Source: Haematococcus lacustris
Taxonomy: Eukaryota > Chlorophyta > Chlorophyceae > Chlamydomonadales > Haematococcaceae
Reading direction: 5' to 3'
NCBI GenBank assembly: GCA_030144725.1
Contig: JASKMD010000016.1
Coordinates: 1,045,075-1,109,074, forward strand
DNA: 64,000 bases
A model generated the notes under the pieces. That model ran no database searches. It saw only the letters and a list, made by a program, of their open reading frames with translations, and was not told where the DNA came from. Every line of letters begins with the position of its first letter. The stretch's first letter is position 1. A program made the translations under genes and the position numbers. Shown here piece by piece: positions 42,701-55,500 of this stretch.

Positions 42701-43940
42701 CTGCTGCCCTTGTGCCCCGCAGGAGCAGTCCCGCCTGGCCGCTGACCAGGGCCGCCAACAGCAGCAACAGGTGGCAGCCAAGGCGACCAGCAACACCAAG
42801 TGGGTCAGGATGCAATGCAGGGCCTGCGAGCACCACAGCGGCACCACGCACGCTCTCCTGCTGCTGCATACTCGTGATGGTTTTGTTGCAGCCCTTGGCG
42901 CCGCCTTGCAAATGCAGCAATCATCCCATTGCATTGCATGCCGCTTGATCTGCGTCGCATGCACTCACATGCACATACGGTTATTGTTAAGGCACCTACC
43001 TCTCCCTCATGCCTCCTCCACCCTCTCACATCCCCAGGCAGCAGCTGGCAGCTCTGCCGCCCTCGTCCACCACCTGCAGCTGGCAGCTGTGTGGCCACAT
43101 GCTTGTCTACAGAGGTCCTGGTCCTGGTGCTGTGCTGGTGGTGCTGCGGCCGCCCCTGTTGCTGGCTCTGGGCTGCGCAGGCTGCTGCAGCTAGGCTTCC
43201 CACTGCTCAAGCCTGGCCAGGTCATGCCCAGCAGCCCCTACAGCTTCGACCTCAGCACCAGGCCACCCACTGACACCTGGGACCTGCTGCGCAGCTACCT
43301 GCAGGTGCGCTGGGCAGCAGGCAGGTCTGTGTGACGGCAGCGATGGCGTGGCATACCCTTCCTGCCTGCTTGAGTTCCCGCCCGCCCGCCGCCCGCCCGC
43401 CCGTCCGCCGCCCGTCCCCGCCCGCCCGCCCGCCCGCCCGCCCGCCCGCCCGCCCGCCCGCCCGCCCGCCCGCCCGCCCGCCCGCCCGCCCGCCCTGGGT
43501 GCCCACGTGGCCTGAGCCTGCTGCCCCCCTCCTGCTACACCCCCACCCGCAGGTGAAGTACCAGGATGTGCTGCTAAGGCATGACGCCACACGGTCCACC
43601 CTGGCCGCCATGGCCTCTGCCTCTCACTCCTCCCTCTCACTCTCACCCTTCCAGTCACACCTGGACATGGGCAGAAGCTCCATGCGCCCTGCCAGCCATG
43701 CAGCAGTAGGCGCAGGGGAGGCAGGGAAGGCTGAGGAGGGGCAGGCTGGGTCTGGGCAGCAGCAGGCCAGCGTGCTGCTGGAGGTGGGAGGGCAGCAGCC
43801 TGTGGATTGGTCTAGCCAGCTGTCAGCAGGGGAGGTGGAGGAGATCAACACCAAGGCCACTCAGCTGTTCGAGTCAGGTGACTGGCTGGATGACTGGAGG
43901 CTGGCTGGCTGGCTGGCAGGCTGGCAGGCTGGCAGGCTGG

Positions 43941-43981
<41 letters not shown>

Positions 43982-46900
43982 AAGGGCATACATAGATGAC
44001 AGGCTGGCCATGGAGTGGGCAGATATAGGGTGGGTGGGTGCATGGAGCTGCTGGCTGCATGACTTGCTGGTAACAAAGCCAGTGGCAGTGCCATGCTGTG
44101 TGACTGAAGACAACAATAGCAGTATCAGGTCAAAATGCCCCAGATAAGCCCTAGTTATGGTCCAAATAATTAACAATGGCTCGCTGCTGTCTACGTTGAA
44201 GTTGTTGTTGTGCTGCTGCTGCTGCTGCTGCTCTGGCTGCTGCTGCTGCTGCTGCTGCTGCTTCCTCCATTGCAGGCGACTGGTCAGGCTATCACGCGCT
44301 GCACACCCAGTTGCAGCGCGACGGCTTCATCTCAGACCAGGAGCACCGCCAGCACTCAGCAGCACTGCGGCTGCGCCTGGCCCAGCTGAGCAGCAGGAAC
44401 AGCAGCGGCAGCAAAGCAGCTGGCAGGAGTGGCACCTCCACCTTAGCCTCAAGCAGCCAGGGGGCAGGCAACAGTGGCAAGGGGGAGGTCGGGGAGGGCT
44501 CTGGCACCACCACCACCACCACCACCGCCACCATCAACAGCAGCAGCAGCAGCAGCAGCAGGGGGCCAGGTGCCCCAGAGGTGACAGCTGGTCAGCGGGC
44601 TGCCTTGTGGGAGGGGCTGCAGGGGAGTGCCCCCCCAGGGGCTTGGTGCTCATCAGGTGCGCCTCCTGACCCCCACCTGCCCAGCATGCTCACCTCACTC
44701 TCACTCACCACCTGCCCACCAGCACGCTGACCCCACTGGGGCGCATCTCCAATCCTGCCGCCTGCCCACCGCCTGCCCACCACCTGCCCACTGCCTGCCC
44801 ACCACCTGCCCACCACCTGCCCACCACCTGCCCACCACCTGCCCACCACCTGCCCACCACCTGCCCACCACCTGCCCACCACCTGCCCACCGCCTGCCCA
44901 CCACCTGCCCACCACCTGCCCACCACCTGCCCACCACCTGCCCATTGCCTGCCCACCACCTGCCCATTGCCTGCCCACCACCTGCCCATCACCTGCCCAC
45001 CACCTGCCCACCACCTGCCCACCGCCTGCCCACCACCTGCCCACCACCTGCCCACCACCTGCCCACCACCTGCCCACCACCTGCCCACCACCTGCCCACC
45101 ACCTGCCCACCACCTGCCCACCACCTGCCCACCACCTGCCCACCACCTGCCCACCACCTGCCCACCACCTGCCCACCACCTGCCCACCACCTGCCCACCA
45201 CCTGCCCACCACCTGCCCACCACCTGCCCACCACCTGCCCACCACCTGCCCACCACCTGCCCACCACCTGCCCACCACCTGCCCACCACCTGCCCATTGC
45301 CTGCCCACCACCTGCCCACCGCCTGCCCACCACCTGCCCACCACCTGCCCACCACCTGCCCACCACCTGCCCACCACCTGCCCACCACCTGCCCACCACC
45401 TGCCCATCACCTGCCCACCGCCTGCCCACCACCTGCCCATCACCTGCCCACCACCTGCCCACCACCTGCCCACCACCTGCCCACCACCTGCCCACCGCCT
45501 GCCCACCACCTGCCCACCACCTGCCCACCACCTGCCCACCACCTGCCCACCACCTGCCCACCACCTGCCCACCACCTGCCCACCACCTGCCCACCACCTG
45601 CCCACCACCTGCCCACCACCTGCCCACCGCCTGCCCACCGCCTGCCCACCACCTGCCCATTGCCTGCCCACCACCTGCCCACCACCTGCCCACCACCTGC
45701 CCACCACCTGCCCACCACCTGCCCACCACCTGCCCACCACCTGCCCACCACCTGCCCACCACCTGCCCACCACCTGCCCACCACCTGCCCACCACCTGCC
45801 CACCACCTGCCCACCACCTGCCCACCACCTGCCCACCACCTGCCCACCACCTGCCCACCACCTGCCCACCACCTGCCCACCACCTGCCCACCACCTGCCC
45901 ACCACCTGCCCACCACCTGCCCACCGCCTGCCCATCGCCTGCCCACCACCTGCCCACCACCTGCCCACCACCTGCCCACCACCTGCCCACCACCTGCCCA
46001 CCGCCTGCCCACTGCCTGCCCACCGCCTGCCCATGCCTGCCCACCACCTGCCCACCACCTGCCCACCACCTGCCCACCACCTGCCCACCACCTGCCCACC
46101 ACCTGCCCACCACCTGCCCACCACCTGCCCACCACCTGCCCACCACCTGCCCACCACCTGCCCACCACCTGCCCACCACCTGCCCACCACCTGCCCACCA
46201 CCTGCCCACCACCTGCCCACCACCTGCCCACCACCTGCCCACCACCTGCCCACCACCTGCCCACCGCCTGCCCATTGCCTGCCCACCACCTGCCCATCAC
46301 CTGCCCACCACCTGCCCACCACCTGCCCACCACCTGCCCACCACCTGCCCACCACCTGCCCACCACCTGCCCACCACCTGCCCACCACCTGCCCACCACC
46401 TGCCCACCACCTGCCCACCACCTGCCCACCGCCTGCCCATTGCCTGCCCACCACCTGCCCATCACCTGCCCACCACCTGCCCACCACCTGCCCACCACCT
46501 GCCCACCACCTGCCCACCACCTGCCCACCACCTGCCCACCACCTGCCCACCACCTGCCCACCACCTGCCCACCGCCTGCCCATTGCCTGCCCACCACCTG
46601 CCCATCACCTGCCCACCACCTGCCCACCACCTGCCCACCACCTGCCCACCGCCTGCCCATTGCCTGCCCACCACCTGCCCACCACCTGCCCACCACCTGC
46701 CCACCACCTGCCCACCGCCTGCCCACCACCTGCCCATTGCCTGCCCACCACCTGCCCACCACCTGCCCACCGCCTGCCCACCGCCTGCCCACCACCTGCC
46801 CACCACCTGCCCACCACCTGCCCACCACCTGCCCACCGCCTGCCCACCGCCTGCCCACCACCTGCCCATTGCCTGCCCACCACCTGCCCACCACCTGCCC

Positions 46901-49475
46901 ACCACCTGCCCACCACCTGCCCACCGCCTGCCCATTGCCTGCCCATTGCCTGCCCACCACCTGCCCACCACCTGCCCACCACCTGCCCACCGCCTGCCCA
47001 CCACCTGCCCACCACCTGCCCACCGCCTGCCCATTGCCTGCCCATTGCCTGCCCATTGCCTGCCCACCACCTGCCCACCACCTGCCCACCACCTGCCCAC
47101 CACCTGCCCACCGCCTGCCCACCACCTGCCCACCACCTGCCCACCGCCTGCCCATTGCCTGCCCATTGCCTGCCCATTGCCTGCCCACCACCTGCCCACC
47201 ACCTGCCCACCACCTGCCCACCACCTGCCCACCACCTGCCCACCACCTGCCCACCGCCTGCCCACCACCTGCCCATTGCCTGCCCACCACCTGCCCACCA
47301 CCTGCCCACCGCCTGCCCACCACCTGCCCATTGCCTGCCCACCACCTGCCCACCACCTGCCCACCACCTGCCCATTGCCTGCCCACCACCTGCCCACCAC
47401 CTGCCCACCACCTGCCCACCGCCTGCCCACCACCTGCCCATTGCCTGCCCACCACCTGCCCACCACCTGCCCATTGCCTGCCCACCACCTGCCCACCACC
47501 TGCCCACCACCTGCCCACCGCCTGCCCACCGCCTGCCCACCACCTGCCCACCACCTACCCACCACCTGCCCACCACCTGCCCACCGCCTGCCCACCGCCT
47601 GCCCACCACCTGCCCATTGCCTGCCCACCACCTGCCCACCACCTGCCCATTGCCTGCCCACCACCTGCCCACCACCTGCCCACCACCTGCCCACCGCCTG
47701 CCCACCGCCTGCCCACCACCTGCCCACCACCTGCCCACCACCTGCCCACCACCTGCCCATTGCCTGCCCACCACCTGCCCACCACCTGCCCACCACCTGC
47801 CCATTGCCTGCCCACCACCTGCCCACCACCTGCCCACCGCCTGCCCACCGCCTGCCCACCACCTGCCCACCACCTGCCCACCACCTGCCCACCGCCTGCC
47901 CACCGCCTGCCCACCACCTGCCCACCGCCTGCCCACCACCTGCCCACCACCTGCCCACCACCTGCCCACCGCCTGCCCACCGCCTGCCCACCACCTGCCC
48001 ACCGCCTGCCCACCGCCTGCCCACCACCTGCCCACCACCTGCCCACCACCTGCCCACCGCCTGCCCACCGCCTGCCCACCACCTGCCCACCACCTGCCCA
48101 CCACCTGCCCACCACCTGCCCACCACCTGCCCACCGCCTGCCCACCACCTGCCCACCACCTGCCCACCACCTGCCCACCACCTGCCCACCACCTGCCCAT
48201 CACCTGCCCACCGCCTGCCCACCACCTGCCCACCACCTGCCCACCACCTGCCCATCACCTGCCCACCGCCTGCCCACCACCTGCCCACCACCTGCCCACC
48301 ACCTGCCCACCACCTGCCCACCGCCTGCCCACCGCCTGCCCACCACCTGCCCACCACCTGCCCACCACCTGCCCACCACCTGCCCATTGCCTGCCCACCA
48401 CCTGCCCACCACCTGCCCACCACCTGCCCATTGCCTGCCCACCACCTGCCCACCACCTGCCCACCGCCTGCCCACCGCCTGCCCACCACCTGCCCACCAC
48501 CTGCCCACCACCTGCCCACCGCCTGCCCACCGCCTGCCCACCACCTGCCCACCGCCTGCCCACCACCTGCCCACCACCTGCCCACCACCTGCCCACCGCC
48601 TGCCCACCGCCTGCCCACCACCTGCCCACCGCCTGCCCACCGCCTGCCCACCACCTGCCCACCACCTGCCCACCACCTGCCCACCGCCTGCCCACCACCT
48701 GCCCATTGCCTGCCCACCACCTGCCCACCACCTGCCCACCACCTGCCCACCACCTGCCCATTGCCTGCCCACCACCTGCCCACCACCTGCCCACCACCTG
48801 CCCACCGCCTGCCCACCACCTGCCCATTGCCTGCCCACCACCTGCCCACCACCTGCCCACCACCTGCCCACCACCTGCCCACCACCTGCCCACCACCTGC
48901 CCACCACCTGCCCATCACCTGCCCACCGCCTGCCCACCACCTGCCCACCACCTGCCCACCACCTGCCCACCACCTGCCCACCACCTGCCCACCACCTGCC
49001 CACCACCTGCCCACCACCTGCCCACCGCCTGCCCACCAGGGTGTGCACCTGAGTCTGTGGCTGTGGTCCTGACTGCAGACACCTTGGCAAACCTTGCCGC
49101 CGCTAAGGCGGTGTGGCAGTCTTCTACCTGGTACACCTCCCCCACACAGCCTTCCTCCCCCCCTCCCCCCTCCTCCCCCTCCTCCTCCTCACCCCTCGCC
49201 CCTGCATCTGCCAGCCCTGCTGATCCAGCTCAGACTCAGCCCTCAGCCTCATGGGCAGCATGGTCACATGGGCTGACCCAGGCAGCTAAAACCCTGTATT
49301 CGCGCTTGGCATCCCCCCACACCACCTCTCCCCACACCCCCCCCTCCAGCCCTCCCACCCCCTCCCCCTCCCCCTCCCCCCCTTCCCCCCCCACAGCCAC
49401 TCCCTCTACCTCCTTGCCCGCTGCCGCCACACCTGCCACCCCACCCTCCCGCCACCCACCTCACCCAGTGCCGGG

Positions 49476-49516
<41 letters not shown>

Positions 49517-52500
49517 TAAACCCGGCAGCAGCCCCGCCCCAGGACTGCCTGGGGGTCCTCCTGCAGCTGCTGTCAGCTCAGCTGCAGGGGGGGTGGCGGA
49601 GGGGGGCGACGGCGGTGAGGCGGCAGGGAGGGTGGCCCAGCAAGTGCTGGGGCAAGGACCCCCACGGTTTGAAGAGGCGCTGGCCACGTGGCAGCAGTAT
49701 GTGGCAGCAGCAGGTGAGCACATGCTCCCGACTGCTCGTGACCCCTGTTGACTATGAAGACTGGCTTGGGAGCGCCCGTTGGGTTGGGCCCGCTGTTTTG
49801 AAACCGTTGACACCTTGCAGTTTGGCTCAGGGTGCTGGCAGTCAGCTCAAGGTGCTTTGTGAGGTGCTTTGTGAGGTGCTTTGTGAGGTGCTTTGTGAGG
49901 TGGTTTGTGAGGTGCTTTGTGAGGTGCTTTGTGAGGTGGTTTGTGAGGTGGTTTGTGAGGTGGTTTGTGAGGTGCTTTGTGAGGTGGTTTGTGAGGTGGT
50001 TTGTGAGGTGGTTTGTGAGGTGCTTTGTGAGGTGCTTTGTGAGGTGCTTTGTGAGGTGCTTTGTGAGGTGCTTTGTGAGGTGCTTTGTGAGGTGGTTTGT
50101 GAGGTGGTTTGTGAGGTGCTTTGTGAGGTGGTTTGTGAGGTGCTTTGTGAGGTGCTTTGTGAGGTGCTTTGTGAGGTGCTTTGTGAGGTGGTTTGTGAGG
50201 TGCTTTGTGAGGTGCTTTGTGAGGTGCTTTGTGAGGTGCTTTGTGAGGTGGTTTGTGAGGTGCTTTGTGAGGTGCTTTGTGAGGTGGTTTGTGAGGTGCT
50301 TTGTGAGGTGGTTTGTGAGGTGCTTTGTGAGGTGGTTTGTGAGGTGCTTTGTGAGGTGGTTTGTGAGGTGCTTTGTGAGGTGCTTTGTGAGGTGCTTTGT
50401 GAGGTGCTTTGTGAGGTGGTTTGTGAGGTGCTTTGTGAGGTGCTTTGTGAGGTGCTTTGTGAGGTGCTTTGTGAGGTGCTTTGTGAGGTGCTTTGTGAGG
50501 TGCTTTGTGAGGTGGTTTGTGAGGTGGTTTGTGAGGTGATTTGTGAGGTGATTTGTGAGGTGCTTTGTGAGGTGCTTTGTGAGGTGCTTTGTGAGGTGCT
50601 TTGTGAGGTGCTTTGTGAGGTGCTTTGTGAGGTGCTTTGTGAGGTGCTTTGTGAGGTGCTTTGTGAGGTGCTTTGTGAGGTGGTTTGTGAGGTGGTTTGT
50701 GAGGTGGTTTGTGAGGTGCTTTGTGAGGTGGTTTGTGAGGTGCTTTGTGAGGTGCTTTGTGAGGTGCTTTGTGAGGTGGTTTGTGAGGTGCTTTGTGAGG
50801 TGCTTTGTGAGGTGCTTTGTGAGGTGCTTTGTGAGGTGCTTTGTGAGGTGCTTTGTGAGGTGCTTTGTGAGGTGCTTTGTGAGGTGGTTTGTGAGGTGGT
50901 TTGTGAGGTGGTTTGTGAGGTGCTTTGTGAGGTGCTTTGTGAGGTGGTTTGTGAGGTGCTTTGTGAGGTGCTTTGTGAGGTGCTTTGTGAGGTGGTTTGT
51001 GAGGTGCTTTGTGAGGTGCTTTGTGAGGTGGTTTGTGAGGTGGTTTGTGAGGTGCTTTGTGAGGTGCTTTGTGAGGTGCTTTGTGAGGTGCTTTGTGAGG
51101 TGCTTTGTGAGGTGGTTTGTGAGGTGCTTTGTGAGGTGCTTTGTGAGGTGCTTTGTGAGGTGGTTTGTGAGGTGGTTTGTGAGGTGCTTTGTGAGGTGCT
51201 TTGTGAGGTGCTTTGTGAGGTGCTTTGTGAGGTGCTTTGTGAGGTGGTTTGTGAGGTGGTTTGTGAGGTGCTTTGTGAGGTGGTTTGTGAGGTGGTTTGT
51301 GAGGTGCTTTGTGAGGTGCTTTGTGAGGTGCTTTGTGAGGTGCTTTGTGAGGTGCTTTGTGAGGTGCTTTGTGAGGTGCTTTGTGAGGTGCTTTGTGAGG
51401 TGCTTTGTGAGGTGCTTTGTGAGGTGCTTTGTGAGGTGCTTTGTGAGGTGGTTTGTGAGGTGCTTTGTGAGGTGGTTTGTGAGGTGGTTTGTGAGGTGCT
51501 TTGTGAGGTGCTTTGTGAGGTGGTTTGTGAGGTGGTTTGTGAGGTGCTTTGTGAGGTGGTTTGTGAGGTGCTTTGTGAGGTGCTTTGTGAGGTGCTTTGT
51601 GAGGTGCTTTGTGAGGTGCTTTGTGAGGTGCTTTGTGAGGTGCTTTGTGAGGTGGTTTGTGAGGTGCTTTGTGAGGTGGTTTGTGAGGTGGTTTGTGAGG
51701 TGCTTTGTGAGGTGCTTTGTGAGGTGCTTTGTGAGGTGCTTTGTGAGGTGCTTTGTGAGGTGGTTTGTGAGGTGCTTTGTGAGGTGGTTTGTGAGGTGGT
51801 TTGTGAGGTGGTTTGTGAGGTGGTTTGTGAGGTGCTTTGTGAGGTGCTTTGTGAGGTGCTTTGTGAGGTGCTTTGTGAGGTGCTTTGTGAGGTGCTTTGT
51901 GAGGTGCTTTGTGAGGTGCTTTGTGAGGTGGTTTGTGAGGTGCTTTGTGAGGTGCTTTGTGAGGTGCTTTGTGAGGTGCTTTGTGAGGTGGTTTGTGAGG
52001 TGCTTTGTGAGGTGCTTTGTGAGGTGGTTTGTGAGGTGCTTTGTGAGGTGCTTTGTGAGGTGCTTTGTGAGGTGCTTTGTGAGGTGCTTTGTGAGGTGGT
52101 TTGTGAGGTGGTTTGTGAGGTGCTTTGTGAGGTGCTTTGTGAGGTGCTTTGTGAGGTGGTTTGTGAGGTGGTTTGTGAGGTGCTTTGTGAGGTGCTTTGT
52201 GAGGTGCTTTGTGAGGTGGTTTGTGAGGTGCTTTGTGAGGTGCTTTGTGAGGTGCTTTGTGAGGTGCTTTGTGAGGTGCTTTGTGAGGTGGTTTGTGAGG
52301 TGGTTTGTGAGGTGGTTTGTGAGGTGCTTTGTGAGGTGGTTTGTGAGGTGCTTTGTGAGGTGCTTTGTGAGGTGCTTTGTGAGGTGCTTTGTGAGGTGCT
52401 TTGTGAGGTGGTTTGTGAGGTGGTTTGTGAGGTGGTTTGTGAGGTGGTTTGTGAGGTGCTTTGTGAGGTGCTTTGTGAGGTGCTTTGTGAGGTGCTTTGT

Positions 52501-55500
52501 GAGGTGCTTTGTGAGGTGGTTTGTGAGGTGGTTTGTGAGGTGCTTTGTGAGGTGCTTTGTGAGGTGCTTTGTGAGGTGCTTTGTGAGGTGCTTTGTGAGG
52601 TGCTTTGTGAGGTGCTTTGTGAGGTGCTTTGTGAGGTGGTTTGTGAGGTGCTTTGTGAGGTGCTTTGTGAGGTGCTTTGTGAGGTGGTTTGTGAGGTGCT
52701 TTGTGAGGTGCTTTGTGAGGTGCTTTGTGAGGTGGTTTGTGAGGTGGTTTGTGAGGTGCTTTGTGAGGTGGTTTGTGAGGTGCTTTGTGAGGTGCTTTGT
52801 GAGGTGCTTTGTGAGGTGCTTTGTGAGGTGCTTTGTGAGGTGCTTTGTGAGGTGCTTTGTGAGGTGCTTTGTGAGGTGCTTTGTGAGGTGCTTTGTGAGG
52901 TGGTTTGTGAGGTGCTTTGTGAGGTGCTTTGTGAGGTGCTTTGTGAGGTGCTTTGTGAGGTGCTTTGTGAGGTGGTTTGTGAGGTGCTTTGTGAGGTGGT
53001 TTGTGAGGTGGTTTGTGAGGTGCTTTGTGAGGTGCTTTGTGAGGTGCTTTGTGAGGTGCTTTGTGAGGTGCTTTGTGAGGTGCTTTGTGAGGTGCTTTGT
53101 GAGGTGCTTTGTGAGGTGCTTTGTGAGGTGCTTTGTGAGGTGCTTTGTGAGGTGCTTTGTGAGGTGCTTTGTGAGGTGCTTTGTGAGGTGCTTTGTGAGG
53201 TGCTTTGTGAGGTGCTTTGTGAGGTGCTTTGTGAGGTGCTTTGTGAGGTGCTTTGTGAGGTGCTTTGTGAGGTGCTTTGTGAGGTGCTTTGTGAGGTGCT
53301 TTGTGAGGTGCTTTGTGAGGTGCTTTGTGAGGTGCTTTGTGAGGTGCTTTGTGAGGTGGTTTGTGAGGTGGTTTGTGAGGTGGTTTGTGAGGTGGTTTGT
53401 GAGGTGGTTTGTGAGGTGGTTTGTGAGGTGCTTTGTGAGGTGGTTTGTGAGGTGCTTTGTGAGGTGGTTTGTGAGGTGGTTTGTGAGGTGCTTTGTGAGG
53501 TGCTTTGTGAGGTGCTTTGTGAGGTGCTTTGTGAGGTGGTTTGTGAGGTGGTTTGTGAGGTGCTTTGTGAGGTGCTTTGTGAGGTGCTTTGTGAGGTGCT
53601 TTGTGAGGTGGTTTGTGAGGTGGTTTGTGAGGTGCTTTGTGAGGTGCTTTGTGAGGTGCTTTGTGAGGTGCTTTGTGAGGTGCTTTGTGAGGTGGTTTGT
53701 GAGGTGCTTTGTGAGGTGCTTTGTGAGGTGGTTTGTGAGGTGGTTTGTGAGGTGGTTTGTGAGGTGCTTTGTGAGGTGCTTTGTGAGGTGCTTTGTGAGG
53801 TGGTTTGTGAGGTGCTTTGTGAGGTGCTTTGTGAGGTGCTTTGTGAGGTGCTTTGTGAGGTGCTTTGTGAGGTGCTTTGTGAGGTGCTTTGTGAGGTGGT
53901 TTGTGAGGTGCTTTGTGAGGTGCTTTGTGAGGTGCTTTGTGAGGTGGTTTGTGAGGTGCTTTGTGAGGTGCTTTGTGAGGTGCTTTGTGAGGTGGTTTGT
54001 GAGGTGCTTTGTGAGGTGCTTTGTGAGGTGCTTTGTGAGGTGCTTTGTGAGGTGCTTTGTGAGGTGCTTTGTGAGGTGCTTTGTGAGGTGCTTTGTGAGG
54101 TGCTTTGTGAGGTGCTTTGTGAGGTGCTTTGTGAGGTGCTTTGTGAGGTGCTTTGTGAGGTGGTATGTGAGGTGCTTTGTGAGGTGCTTTGTGAGGTGGT
54201 TGGTGAGGTGGTTTGTGAGGTGCTTTGTGAGGTGGTTTGTGAGGTGGTTTGTGAGGTGCTTTGTGAGGTGGTTTGTGAGGTGGTTTGTGAGGTGCTTTGT
54301 GAGGTGCTTTGTGAGGTGCTTTGTGAGGTGCTTTGTGAGGTGCTTTGTGAGGTGCTTTGTGAGGTGCTTTGTGAGGTGCTTTGTGAGGTGCTTTGTGAGG
54401 TGGTTTGTGAGGTGCTTTGTGAGGTGCTTTGTGAGGTGGTTTGTGAGGTGCTTTGTGAGGTGCTTTGTGAGGTGCTTTGTGAGGTGCTTTGTGAGGTGCT
54501 TTGTGAGGTGCTTTGTGAGGTGCTTTGTGAGGTGCTTTGTGAGGTGCTTTGTGAGGTGGTTTGTGAGGTGCTTTGTGAGGTGCTTTGTGAGGTGGTTTGT
54601 GAGGTGGTTTGTGAGGTGCTTTGTGAGGTGCTTTGTGAGGTGGTTTGTGAGGTGCTTTGTGAGGTGCTTTGTGAGGTGCTTTGTGAGGTGCTTTGTGAGG
54701 TGGTTTGTGAGGTGGTTTGTGAGGTGCTTTGTGAGGTGGTTTGTGAGGTGGTTTGTGAGGTGCTTTGTGAGGTGCTTTGTGAGGTGCTTTGTGAGGTGCT
54801 TTGTGAGGTGCTTTGTGAGGTGCTTTGTGAGGTGCTTTGTGAGGTGCTTTGTGAGGTGCTTTGTGAGGTGCTTTGTGAGGTGCTTTGTGAGGTGCTTTGT
54901 GAGGTGCTTTGTGAGGTGCTTTGTGAGGTGCTTTGTGAGGTGCTTTGTGAGGTGCTTTGTGAGGTGCTTTGTGAGGTGCTTTGTGAGGTGCTTTGTGAGG
55001 TGCTTTGTGAGGTGCTTTGTGAGGTGCTTTGTGAGGTGCTTTGTGAGGTGCTTTGTGAGGTGCTTTGTGAGGTGCTTTGTGAGGTGCTTTGTGAGGTGCT
55101 TTGTGAGGTGCTTTGTGAGGTGGTTTGTGAGGTGGTTTGTGAGGTGGTTTGTGAGGTGGTTTGTGAGGTGCTTTGTGAGGTGGTTTGTGAGGTGCTTTGT
55201 GAGGTGGTTTGTGAGGTGGTTTGTGAGGTGGTTTGTGAGGTGCTTTGTGAGGTGCTTTGTGAGGTGCTTTGTGAGGTGCTTTGTGAGGTGCTTTGTGAGG
55301 TGCTTTGTGAGGTGGTTTGTGAGGTGGTTTGTGAGGTGCTTTGTGAGGTGCTTTGTGAGGTGGTTTGTGAGGTGCTTTGTGAGGTGCTTTGTGAGGTGGT
55401 TTGTGAGGTGCTTTGTGAGGTGCTTTGTGAGGTGCTTTGTGAGGTGCTTTGTGAGGTGGTTTGTGAGGTGGTTTGTGAGGTGCTTTGTGAGGTGGTTTGT

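Noticed and set aside
43331..43999. Pro-rich protein starting in the CCGC array
   Set aside because: The true exon is 43,553-43,877 with its own acceptor; the upstream part is intronic repeat.
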